Assembly: GCA_023444095.1 (NCBI GenBank)
Contig: JAEZRP010000036.1
Coordinates: forward strand, 248,001-312,000
DNA length: 64,000 bases
DNA from: Bacillota bacterium
GTDB taxonomy: Bacteria; Bacillota; Clostridia; Christensenellales; Aristaeellaceae
Reading direction: 5' to 3'
The first letter of the stretch is position 1. Every line of letters begins with the position of its first letter. A model generated the notes under the pieces. That model ran no database searches. It saw only the letters and a program-made list of their open reading frames with translations, and was not told where the DNA came from. The position numbers and the translations under genes are program-made. Positions 50,685 through 58,145 of the stretch are shown in pieces.

Positions 50685-50926
50685 TGGCCAGGAAGAAATA
50701 TGCCGACGACGATGGGCGCGTGATCGCGTCCATGAATGTCGAGGGCATGCCCTGGTATCAGGATCACCCGCCGGAGGGCCCCCTGCGCGAGCAGAAGCAG
50801 CAGCTCACGCGCGGACAGACGGCGCGCGTCGTCTGGAACGCGACGCTCGCCGGACTTCTCGTGGCGCTCATCTTCTCGGGCGCGCTCGCCGGGCTGGTTC
50901 TTTTCCTCCTCTGGATCTGGAAGTGA
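50684..50926 (+). CDS. Small single-pass membrane protein in the opp operon
   Basis: 80 residues. The ATG shares its first base with the oppF TAA. The N-terminal ~48 residues are polar (ARKKYADDDGRVIASMNVEG, WYQDHPPEGPLREQ). One membrane helix follows (VWNATLAGLLVALIFSGALA and onward). I do not recognise it. Its tight coupling suggests an accessory subunit or an assembly factor of the transporter. A perfect terminator lies 2 bases after its stop. Confidence 0.75.
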   Translation: MARKKYADDDGRVIASMNVEGMPWYQDHPPEGPLREQKQQLTRGQTARVVWNATLAGLLVALIFSGALAGLVLFLLWIWK

Positions 50927-50928
50927 CG

Positions 50929-50960
50929 ACAGGCTCCGTCCGGCTTCGGACGGAGCCTGT
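50929..50960 (+). terminator. Terminator of the opp operon
   Basis: ACAGGCTCCGTCCG (50929-50942) and CGGACGGAGCCTGT (50947-50960) form a perfect 14-bp stem with loop GCTT; GTGATTTGATT follows. Confidence 0.9.
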
Positions 50961-51062
50961 GTGATTTGATTACAGTCCGCGCAGCGTTTTTCTGTTATGG
51001 TAGACAAACGGAGCCGCTTCGTGTATCATGGAACACCAATTGATGACGAAATGGGGGATCGC

Positions 51063-51197
51063 ATGCGCAGGAAGGTCGGACTCGCGCTCGCGCTCGTTGG
51101 CATCGTCTTCCTTGCTACGGGCGTCGCGCTCGCGCAGCAGCAGGGCGTGTTTTTCAAGGCGATCATGATCTGCTTCGAGTGCATCGGCATTGGCTAA
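51063..51197 (+). CDS. CD1871A-like small CXXC protein
   Basis: 44 residues from the ATG at 51063, five bases after GGGGGA. One membrane helix (VGLALALVGIVFLATGVAL) ends in a polar stretch, FFKAIMICFECIGIG. The C-terminal C-x-x-C-I-G-I-G tail is the mark of the CD1871A family of clostridial miniproteins as I know it. The two cysteines could bind metal or take part in thiol exchange at the membrane. It overlaps the Fe-S protein gene by eight bases and is the first gene of the redox module. Confidence 0.75.
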   Translation: MRRKVGLALALVGIVFLATGVALAQQQGVFFKAIMICFECIGIG

Positions 51198-52050
51198 GAG
51201 GCGGACGCGGAAAATTGTACAGGTGATCACCGCGCTCCTGTACAACGCGAACATCGGCGGATTCGCCTCGGGCACGCTCTACCGGGGCGCGACCAAGAAC
51301 GTGTGCGTTCCGGGCCTCAACTGCTATTCCTGTCCGGGCGCGGTCGCGGCGTGCCCGCTCGGCTCCCTGCAGGTGGCGCTGGGCTCGCTCCCGCGGGCGA
51401 TTCCATACTACGTCCTCGGGTTTCTTCTCCTGTTCGGCGCGCTGTTTGGCCGCGTGATCTGCTCCTTTGCCTGTCCGTTCGGGCTCATTCAGGAGCTGCT
51501 CTACAAGATCCCGACGAAGAAGCACAAAAAGAGCCAGTTTACCCGCGCGCTTTCCGGGCTCAAGTACGGGATCCTCGCGGGATTCGTGTTCGCGTTGCCG
51601 CTCTATTTTCTGGCCGTTAACGGCGTCGCTTCGCCCGCGTTCTGCAAGTACGTCTGCCCCGCCGGCATCCTCGAGGGCGCGTTCCCGCTCATGATCGCCG
51701 ACGGCTCCTTGTTTGACATGGCGGGCCTGCTGTTTATCTTCAAGGTATTGATCCTCGCCGCGGTCTTCATTTCGGCGGTGTTCGTGTACCGGTCGTTCTG
51801 CCGCTTCCTCTGTCCGCTCGGCGCGATCTATTCCTTCTTCAACCGCGTGGCGGTGTTCGGGATTCGCGTCGACGAGAAGAAGTGCATCCACTGCGACCGT
51901 TGCGTGCGGGCCTGCAAGATGGACGTTCGGAAGGTCAACGACCGCGAGTGCATCCGCTGCGGCGAATGCCGCGACGTCTGCCCGACCGGCGCGCTCGACA
52001 GCCGCATCTCCGCGCCGCGCCTTCCCGACCTGAAAGGAATGAAACAATGA
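51190..52050 (+). CDS. NapH-like membrane 4Fe-4S protein
   Basis: 286 residues if it starts at the TTG at 51190, which overlaps the upstream gene; the ribosome site is weak, and a GTG at 51223 is an alternative. Three or four membrane helices carry NapH/NosR-type cysteine motifs: NCYSCPGAVAACPLG, CSFACPFGLIQEL, CKYVCPAG and CRFLCPLGAIYSF. The end has two ferredoxin sites: CIHCDRCVRACKMDV and CIRCGECRDVCPTGAL. It should pass electrons between a quinone or ferredoxin pool and the outside. The next gene, overlapping by four bases, encodes a secreted TlpA-like protein, a likely acceptor. Confidence 0.88.
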   Translation: MAKRRTRKIVQVITALLYNANIGGFASGTLYRGATKNVCVPGLNCYSCPGAVAACPLGSLQVALGSLPRAIPYYVLGFLLLFGALFGRVICSFACPFGLIQELLYKIPTKKHKKSQFTRALSGLKYGILAGFVFALPLYFLAVNGVASPAFCKYVCPAGILEGAFPLMIADGSLFDMAGLLFIFKVLILAAVFISAVFVYRSFCRFLCPLGAIYSFFNRVAVFGIRVDEKKCIHCDRCVRACKMDVRKVNDRECIRCGECRDVCPTGALDSRISAPRLPDLKGMKQ

Positions 52051-52682
52051 GAAAGAAACTACTCGCCGTCATCTCCGTTCTCGCCGTGGCGCTTGCCGCC
52101 GTCCTGATCGCGACATCCGCGCGGCAGAACGCCGATTCTTCGGCGCTTGCCCAGACCGCGCAGCCCACGCAGCAGATCACCCGGGAGCCGACCGCAGAAC
52201 CGACACAGGCCGCCGTCCAGCCGACGGCTGAGGCGACCCCCGAACTCCAGCCGGTCGACGATTTTACGGTCACGCTCGTGAACGGCGAGACGTTCACCCT
52301 CTCCGATTCTCGCGGCAAGATCGTCGTGGTCGATCTGTGGGCGACCTGGTGCCCGCCCTGCGTGGGCAGCATGCCCGACCTCCAGCGGCTCGCCGATGAG
52401 TATGCGGACCGGGTCGTGTTCCTCGGCGTCAACTGCGGGGATTCGGCCTCCACCGTTCGGAGCTTCGTCGAGAAGAACGGCTACACCTTCCCGATCGCCA
52501 TCGACGAGAAGCTCGACATCCTCTACAACCATTTCCCGACCTCCGGCATCCCCTACACGGTCTTCATCGACGCGGAAGGTGATCTGTTCACGACGCACCT
52601 GGGCGGCGGCAGCGGGGTGTACGACGATCTGAAGGAGATCATTGAGGCGGCGCTCGAAAAGACGCCGGTTGTCATCGAGTGA
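52047..52682 (+). CDS. TlpA/ResA-like extracytoplasmic thioredoxin
   Basis: 211 residues. A signal anchor (residues 5-23) and a Thr/Gln/Pro linker (REPTAEPTQAAVQPTAEAT) lead to a TlpA-type fold: VVDLWATWCPPCVGSMPDLQ with W101-C102-P-P-C105, FLGVNCGDSASTVRSFV, and GIPYTVFIDAEGDL with the cis-proline. It reduces or exchanges disulfides outside the membrane. The gene is coupled to the Fe-S protein gene by ATGA. No CcdA-type thiol transporter is present, so the Fe-S protein may supply its electrons. Confidence 0.92.
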   Translation: MRKKLLAVISVLAVALAAVLIATSARQNADSSALAQTAQPTQQITREPTAEPTQAAVQPTAEATPELQPVDDFTVTLVNGETFTLSDSRGKIVVVDLWATWCPPCVGSMPDLQRLADEYADRVVFLGVNCGDSASTVRSFVEKNGYTFPIAIDEKLDILYNHFPTSGIPYTVFIDAEGDLFTTHLGGGSGVYDDLKEIIEAALEKTPVVIE

Positions 52683-52697
52683 AATGAATGGTATAAT
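52669..52697 (+). promoter_or_regulatory. Promoter of the MATE gene
   Basis: TTGTCA (52669-52674, inside the end of the TlpA-like gene) and TATAAT (52692-52697), 17-base spacer. Confidence 0.85.
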
Positions 52698-52717
52698 TAA
52701 ATAGGCGGCTTAGAAAT

Positions 52718-52743
52718 GGCATCTCCGATTGGCCGGGGATGCC
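52718..52743 (+). promoter_or_regulatory. Leader hairpin upstream of the MATE gene
   Basis: GGCATCTCC (52718-52726) pairs with GGGGATGCC (52735-52743, one G-T pair), loop of eight bases, then TCTTTCT. It sits between the promoter and the ribosome site and could be a weak attenuator or a binding site. Confidence 0.5.
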
Positions 52744-52775
52744 TCTTTCTGAATGAAGGTATGTGGAGGATGAGA

Positions 52776-54125
52776 ATGGGCCGAATCTTTGTCCGGGACA
52801 AATCGTTTTATCGCGCGGTCGTGCTGCTCGCGCTGCCGGTCGTTTTACAGAACATGATCAACATCGGCGTCAACATCATGGACACGTGGATGCTCGGCAG
52901 CTACGGAGAGATCCAGCTTTCCGGCTCCTCCCTCGCGAACGATTTCATCAACATCTTTCAAATCCTGTGCATGGGCATGGGCGGCGGCGCGGCGGTCCTG
53001 ACCGCGCAGTACTGGGGCCGCAAGGACATCGATTCGCTGAAGCGCGCGCTCACGATCATGCTCCGGCTCGCGCTCGGCATCGCCTTCCTTTTCACCATCG
53101 TCACGGCGGCGTTCCCCGCGTGGATCATGGCGTGCTATTCGCCGGATGCGGAGGTCATTGAAAAGGGCAGGCTCTACTTCCTCGTGAGCCTGCCGACTTA
53201 CCTTCTCATGGGCGTCTCCCTCACGCTCACGCTGATCCTGCGCTCCGTGCGAAACGTCGTCGTGCCGCTTTTGACCTCCGTCGTCTGCTTTTTCGTGAAC
53301 ATCTTTTTCAACTGGGTGTTCATCTTCGGAAACCTCGGCGCACCGGAAATGCAGATCGCGGGCGCCGCGCTCGGCACGGTGATCGCCCGCGCCGTCGAGG
53401 CGGCGGTCATCTCGATTTACGTGTTCCGGCACGAGGATAAGATCGGCTTTCGGCTTCGCGACATCTCCCGGCCCTGCCGCGACCTTCTCAGGCCCTACAT
53501 GCGCTACTCGATCCCGGTTCTCCTTTCCGATTCGATGCTCGCCTTCGGAAACACCGCCGTCTCCATCATCATCGGCCACATCAGCCCTTCCTTCGTCGCA
53601 GCGAACGCCATCATCGCGCCCATCGTCCGGCTTTCGACGGTGTTCACACAGGGGCTTGGCCAGGCGTCGAGCGTCATGACGGGCAACGCGCTCGGGGCGG
53701 GCAACCGGGAGAAGGCGTACCGCCAGGGCGTTACGTTCTTTACCCTCAGCATATTGATCGGCCTTCTCGCGGCCGGCGTGATCCTGCTGTTCAGCCCGTT
53801 CATGATCCGCCACTACAACATCGAACCGGAGACGGCGGAAATCGCGCGCCATCTCATGTTCGCGGTGTCGATCATGGTACTGTTCCAGTCGACCCAGTCG
53901 GTTCTCACGAAGGGCATTCTGCGCGGCGGCGGCGACACGCTCTTTCTCATGATCGCGGACGTGGCCTTCCTCTGGATCGCATCGGTGCCCCTGGGCGCGC
54001 TCGCGGGCCTCGTGTGGCACCTGGAGCCATTTTACATCTACTTGCTTCTCAAGATCGACTGGGCGATCAAGACGATCATCTGCGCTTACCGGCTGAAGTC
54101 AAAAAAGTGGATCAGGATCGTGTGA
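52776..54125 (+). CDS. MATE family efflux transporter
   Basis: 449 residues from the ATG at 52776, six bases after GGAGG. Twelve membrane helices in two halves. Family blocks: ALPVVLQNMINIGVNIMDTW near 20, GMGGGAAVLTAQYWGRKD, VSLTLTLILRSVRN, and in the second half SIPVLLSDSMLAFGNTAVSI, GLGQASSVMTGNALGAGNRE and LTKGILRGGGDT. It exports drugs or metabolites by Na+ or H+ exchange. Its stop codon abuts the stop of the convergent CDF gene (TGA-TCA), with no space between. Confidence 0.95.
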   Translation: MGRIFVRDKSFYRAVVLLALPVVLQNMINIGVNIMDTWMLGSYGEIQLSGSSLANDFINIFQILCMGMGGGAAVLTAQYWGRKDIDSLKRALTIMLRLALGIAFLFTIVTAAFPAWIMACYSPDAEVIEKGRLYFLVSLPTYLLMGVSLTLTLILRSVRNVVVPLLTSVVCFFVNIFFNWVFIFGNLGAPEMQIAGAALGTVIARAVEAAVISIYVFRHEDKIGFRLRDISRPCRDLLRPYMRYSIPVLLSDSMLAFGNTAVSIIIGHISPSFVAANAIIAPIVRLSTVFTQGLGQASSVMTGNALGAGNREKAYRQGVTFFTLSILIGLLAAGVILLFSPFMIRHYNIEPETAEIARHLMFAVSIMVLFQSTQSVLTKGILRGGGDTLFLMIADVAFLWIASVPLGALAGLVWHLEPFYIYLLLKIDWAIKTIICAYRLKSKKWIRIV

Positions 54126-55295
54126 TCACGATACATACGCGACGTCGATCGTCACCACCGCGAAATAGTTCCCGTCGAGTCCTTCGACGATTTCGGCGAT
54201 TCTCGCCTTCGCCGCGTCGGCGCTCAGTTCGGCGCCCGGCGGAAGCACCGCGTCGAAGATCACGTTCGTGTGCGTGGGGCCCGTGACCATCCGGAAGTCG
54301 TGGATCGTCAGTTCCTTCCCGAGCGCCGCGCGCAGAGCCTCGAGCACCTTCTCCCGCGCGGCGTTGACGAGCTGGTCGTCGGTGGCGATGGGGTCCATGT
54401 GGATGACCGCGTGGCAGTTCAGTTCCCGCACCAGCCGCCTTTCGATCAGGTCGATGGCGTCGTGCGTCTGCATGATGTCCCCGTCGACCGGCACCTCCGC
54501 GTGCAGCGAGATCATCCGGCGGCCCGCGCCGTAGTCGTGCACCACGAGGTCGTGCATGCCGGTCACGATGTCGCAGGAGCGCACGATGTCCGTGATCTTT
54601 TTGACGAGCGCAGGATCGGGCGGATTGCCGAGCAAGGGCGAGATGGTGTCCCGCGCCGCGGAGACGCCCGCCCACAGGATGAGAAGCGCAACCGCCGCGC
54701 CCGCCCAGCCGTCGATCGCGAGGCCGGTCAGCCGCGCGACGATGATCGAGACGAGCACCACGGCGGTCGCGCCCGCGTCGGAGAGCGAATCGACGGCGGT
54801 CGCGCGCATCGCGACCGACTGGATGGTCCTGGCGATCATCCGGTTATAGGAGGCCATGTAGAGCTTTATCAGGATGGACGCCGCGAGGATCGAGACGGAG
54901 AGCCAGCTGAATTCCACCGCGCCGGGATTTCGGATCCGCACAAACGACTCCTTCGCGAGGCTCAGGCCCATCAGGATGATCGCGATCGAGACGATCAGCC
55001 CCGTGATGTATTCGAACCGGCCGTGCCCGAACTGGTGATCCATATCCGGCTTTTTCGCCGCGAGCTTGAAGCCGAAGAGCGTGATGAGCGAGCTGCCCGC
55101 GTCCGATAGGTTGTTAAACGCGTCCGCGGTGATGGCGATCGATCCCGAAAAAAGCCCCGCCGCGTACTTCGCGGCGAACAGCAGAACGTTGAGCGAGATC
55201 CCGACGACGCCCGCGAGCATGCCGTATTTTTCGCGCACCGCAGGGTCGTCCGCGTTCCCATTTTGGATAAAGAGTCTGACGAGCAGCCTGAACAA
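54126..55295 (-). CDS. Cation diffusion facilitator (metal efflux)
   Basis: 389 residues from the TTG at 55295, seven bases after GGGGG; an ATG at 55316 lacks a ribosome site. Six membrane helices with the metal-site motifs SIAITADAFNNLSDAGSS (H/D-x-x-x-D pattern) and DSLSDAGATAVVLVS, plus DHQFGHGRFEY. The cytoplasmic ferredoxin-like domain contains VHDYGAGRRMISLHAEVPVD and HMDPI. An additional ~70-residue C-terminal extension with GPTHTNVIFDAVLPPGAELS repeats the sandwich pattern. It expels divalent cations such as zinc, manganese or cobalt. Confidence 0.94.
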   Translation of the reverse strand: MFRLLVRLFIQNGNADDPAVREKYGMLAGVVGISLNVLLFAAKYAAGLFSGSIAITADAFNNLSDAGSSLITLFGFKLAAKKPDMDHQFGHGRFEYITGLIVSIAIILMGLSLAKESFVRIRNPGAVEFSWLSVSILAASILIKLYMASYNRMIARTIQSVAMRATAVDSLSDAGATAVVLVSIIVARLTGLAIDGWAGAAVALLILWAGVSAARDTISPLLGNPPDPALVKKITDIVRSCDIVTGMHDLVVHDYGAGRRMISLHAEVPVDGDIMQTHDAIDLIERRLVRELNCHAVIHMDPIATDDQLVNAAREKVLEALRAALGKELTIHDFRMVTGPTHTNVIFDAVLPPGAELSADAAKARIAEIVEGLDGNYFAVVTIDVAYVS

Positions 55296-55343
55296 TCGAT
55301 CACCCCCTTCTATCATTTTATCACGTCCCGCAATGAAAAACGC

Positions 55344-55372
55344 TTGCGAATATTGGGTGTATATTGTAAAAT
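55344..55372 (+). promoter_or_regulatory. Promoter of the 55414 oxidoreductase gene
   Basis: TTGCGA (55344-55349) and TAAAAT (55367-55372), 17-base spacer. The inverted repeat CCCGGTCACCGGG at 55382-55394 lies about ten bases downstream and could be an operator. Confidence 0.75.
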
Positions 55373-55413
55373 AATAAGAGACCCGGTCACCGGGGCGACA
55401 GGAGGTAATTTGA

Positions 55414-56508
55414 ATGGAAAAGGTACGCATCGGCATCATCGGCTGCGGCGGAATCGCGAACGGCAAGCATATGCCGGCCCTTCACAAGCTCAAGGACGTC
55501 GAAATGGTCGCGTTCTGCGACATCATCGAGGAGAAGGCAGTCAAGGCCGCCAAGGAGTTCGGCACCGAAGGCGCGAAGGTCTTTACGGATTACAAGGAGC
55601 TTTTGAAGCTCGATCTGGACGTCGTGCATGTTCTGACGCCCAACAAGCAGCACTCCTTCATCACGGTGGACGCGCTCGAGGCGGGCAAGCACGTCATGTG
55701 CGAGAAGCCCATGGCCATCAACACCAAGGAAGCCCAGAAGATGCTCGACGCCGCGAAGAAGACCGGCAAAAAGCTCACCATCGGCTACCAGAACCGCTTC
55801 CGGCCCGAGTGCCTGTACCTCAAAAAGTGCGTCGAGGCGGGCGATCTGGGCGAGGTCTACTACGCGCGCGCGCAGGCCATCCGCCGCCGCGCCGTGCCCA
55901 CCTGGGGCGTGTTCCTCGATGAGGAGAACCAGGGCGGCGGACCGCTCATCGACATCGGCACCCACGCGCTCGATCTCACCCTGTGGGAGATGGACAACTA
56001 CGAGCCCCAGATGGTCGTCGGCTCCGTGTTCCGCAAGCTCGCGGACACCGAGAACGCCGCCAACGCGTGGGGATCGTGGGATCCCAAGAAGTTCACCGTC
56101 GAGGATTCCGCCTTCGGCTTTATCAAGATGAAGAACGGCGCGACCATCGTCCTCGAGAGCTCCTGGGCGCTCAATACCCTCCTCGTCGACGAAGCAAAGA
56201 CCATCCTCTGCGGCGACAAGGCCGGCGCCGACATGCTCGGTACCGAGGATTGCCCGCTCAGGATCAACGGCGAGCGCTTCTCCAAGCTCTACACCACCGA
56301 GCCCACCCTCAAGGCGGGCAGCGCGGCCTTCTTCGAGGGACTCTCTGGCGGCAGCCCCGCCGATCTCGAGGCCCGCGCCTGGATCGATCACGTGAAGGAC
56401 GATAAAAAGCCCCTCACCACCAAGCCCGAGCAGGCCATCGTCGTCACCAAGATCCTCGAGGCCATCTACGAGTCCAACAAGACGGGCAAGCCCGTGTTCT
56501 TCGACTAA
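55414..56508 (+). CDS. Gfo/Idh/MocA family oxidoreductase
   Basis: 364 residues, ribosome site AGGAGG. The nucleotide fold starts RIGIIGCGGIANGKHMP, then VHVLTPNKQHSFITVDAL, the catalytic HVMCEKPMAINTKEAQKML, and the sheet domain GGGPLIDIGTHALDLTLWEM with Asp and His. The cofactor is NAD(P). Substrate unknown; the C-terminal loop HLGRVPR-like insertion is absent here. It is probably monocistronic, with a repeat element directly after the stop. Confidence 0.92.
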   Translation: MEKVRIGIIGCGGIANGKHMPALHKLKDVEMVAFCDIIEEKAVKAAKEFGTEGAKVFTDYKELLKLDLDVVHVLTPNKQHSFITVDALEAGKHVMCEKPMAINTKEAQKMLDAAKKTGKKLTIGYQNRFRPECLYLKKCVEAGDLGEVYYARAQAIRRRAVPTWGVFLDEENQGGGPLIDIGTHALDLTLWEMDNYEPQMVVGSVFRKLADTENAANAWGSWDPKKFTVEDSAFGFIKMKNGATIVLESSWALNTLLVDEAKTILCGDKAGADMLGTEDCPLRINGERFSKLYTTEPTLKAGSAAFFEGLSGGSPADLEARAWIDHVKDDKKPLTTKPEQAIVVTKILEAIYESNKTGKPVFFD

Positions 56509-56784
56509 GCGGTAGGAGAGGGATGCCGAGGCCCCGCCCCGGACCCCGTTCAAGGGCTGGCGCCTTGAGAATCCCATGCCTGGAGAAAAAAGAATCATTC
56601 ATCCGCCGGCGGCTCGGGGGCAAAACCCCGAGTCGCCAATTTTGTATTTGGGAAACGCAAATTCGGATCGACCGGGGCTTGGGCCCCCGGTCGATCCGAC
56701 AGGTAAAGATAAACGGATGACTCGGTATGGGTTTCCGAAGGGGCTTAGTCCCTTTGGCGGGGGTCCGGGGGCAGCGCCCCCGGC
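56509..56784. repeat. Hairpin-rich palindromic intergenic element
   Basis: Left arm 56525-56580 (with GCCCCGGACCCCGTTCAAGG and the tag GAATCCCATGCC) and right arm 56726-56783 (GGGTTTCCGAAGGGGC, GGGGTCCGGGG) are related inverted copies. Between them lie hairpins 56608-56637 (12 bp) and 56663-56699, whose arms TCGGATCGACCGGGG and CCCCGGTCGATCCGA pair fully. It fills the gap between two convergent genes; no coding signal. Confidence 0.85.
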
Positions 56785-57915
56785 TTACTTGATCTTCTTC
56801 TGGAACTCGTCGCAGTAATACTGCACAAGCTCGAACTTGGCGTCGGGCGAGATGCGGTGATCGGGGCAGGGGATATAGCCGCCGAGGTCGACCAGCTTCT
56901 TGAGGCGCTCGATTTCGGCGTCCACGGCGGCCCTGTCGTGGGCGAACACGCGCTTATCCATGCCGCCGACGCCGAAGAGGGTCTTTCCGTACTGCTCGCG
57001 CCAGGGCGCGATATTGGCGTGCCAGGTTCCGACCTCGATGGGGAACATGGTGTTGACGCCGTTCTCAAGCCAGACGGGGACGAGCTTGTCGATCTTGCCG
57101 TCGCAGTCGACGGAGACCCGGTCGATGCCGTGCTTTTTCAGCATGTCGGTGATCTTTATGTAGTGCGGACCGACGTATTCGCGGAACACGTCCGGATGGA
57201 CCAGCGGCCCGGAGTTGAAGCAGATGTCCTCCCAGAAGTGCGCGTACTCGAACTGGATGCCCGAGGACGCGATCTTCTCCGCCACCTTGTAGACCAGGTT
57301 GCCCACCGCGTCGATGATCTCGGCGTAGAGGTCCTCGTCGTCGGCGTAGAGATAGGAGAGGCCCTCGACGCCCATCATGTTGCGGATGTTCCCGTAGAGG
57401 CTTCCGCAGTGAAGCGCCAGCGGCAGTTCCCTCGCGTCGTCCTCCGCGAGCGCCCGCTCGATGCTCTCAGGGTTGACGCGGTCGTCCGAATAGACGAAGC
57501 GGTGCTTGTAGAGTTCCTCCCACGCCTCGCGGCCCGTCATGGAGGTGCCGATCTCCGCCGGGATGGACACGATGCCCGGCTTCACCATGACCAGAAGGCC
57601 TTCGTGGTCGCGCTTGACGATCGATCCGTCCGGCTTTTTCTCGATGATTTTTTCCTCAAAATGAGGGTACATGAAGTTCCGGCCGCCGAAGCAGGCGTTC
57701 CAGTTGAAGTCGAAGCCGAGCTTTTTCATGATGGAGAAGTCGGCCTCCGAATTGTCGCCGTACCGCTTGTATCCTTCGCATTCCTCGGGCGTGATGTAGC
57801 CCTCGGCCAGCCACTTGTCCAGCGTTTCCACCCAGTAGCCGAACGCGACAACCGGCATGGCGTCGTATTTTTCATAATGAAGAATCGCGCGTACTCGTTC
57901 CCTGTGGGTCATCAT
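56785..57915 (-). CDS. UroD-family decarboxylase/methyltransferase-type protein
   Basis: 376 residues (ATG at 57915 or 57912, GGGAG upstream). It begins MTHRERVRAILHYEKYDAMP, the usual opening of UroD-like proteins of anaerobes. ALHCGSLYGNIRNMMGVEGL and HFWEDICFNSGPLVHPDVFR form the barrel face. In the metal region RVSVDCDGKIDKLVPVWLE replaces the H-x-C form found at 4023, and FGVGGMDKRVF and YIPCPDHRISPDAKFEL follow, with Cys and His that may complete a metal site. I read it as a corrinoid-linked methyltransferase relative of unknown donor. It stands alone under a good promoter. Confidence 0.85.
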   Translation of the reverse strand: MMTHRERVRAILHYEKYDAMPVVAFGYWVETLDKWLAEGYITPEECEGYKRYGDNSEADFSIMKKLGFDFNWNACFGGRNFMYPHFEEKIIEKKPDGSIVKRDHEGLLVMVKPGIVSIPAEIGTSMTGREAWEELYKHRFVYSDDRVNPESIERALAEDDARELPLALHCGSLYGNIRNMMGVEGLSYLYADDEDLYAEIIDAVGNLVYKVAEKIASSGIQFEYAHFWEDICFNSGPLVHPDVFREYVGPHYIKITDMLKKHGIDRVSVDCDGKIDKLVPVWLENGVNTMFPIEVGTWHANIAPWREQYGKTLFGVGGMDKRVFAHDRAAVDAEIERLKKLVDLGGYIPCPDHRISPDAKFELVQYYCDEFQKKIK

Positions 57916-57943
57916 TTCCACTCCCCGCAATTTGGTACTACAT

Positions 57944-57972
57944 ATTGTAGCATGCCTGCGCCATTATATCAA
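57944..57972 (-). promoter_or_regulatory. Promoter of the 56785 UroD-family gene
   Basis: Minus strand TTGATA (57972-57967) and TACAAT (57949-57944), 17-base spacer. The gap up to 58145 is A/T-rich and holds no other gene; I could not assign a firm promoter to the rightward NlpC/P60 gene. Confidence 0.8.
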
Positions 57973-58145
57973 CATATAGTATCAGGAAAATGGACGGTTG
58001 TTACAAAGATATTTCAGTCATATTTCAGCCCTATATATTTAACATTGCAATTTGAAGGGAATATGCCATAAGTGTCGTATTTTAACAATTATACGCGATC
58101 GAAACGTCGATCCCGATGACGCTATATAGCGAAGGAGATACGTGC

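Noticed and set aside
57973..58145. Promoter for the NlpC/P60 gene
   Set aside because: The A/T-rich region offers several weak -10-like boxes, but none with a convincing -35 at 16-18 bases, so I did not annotate one.
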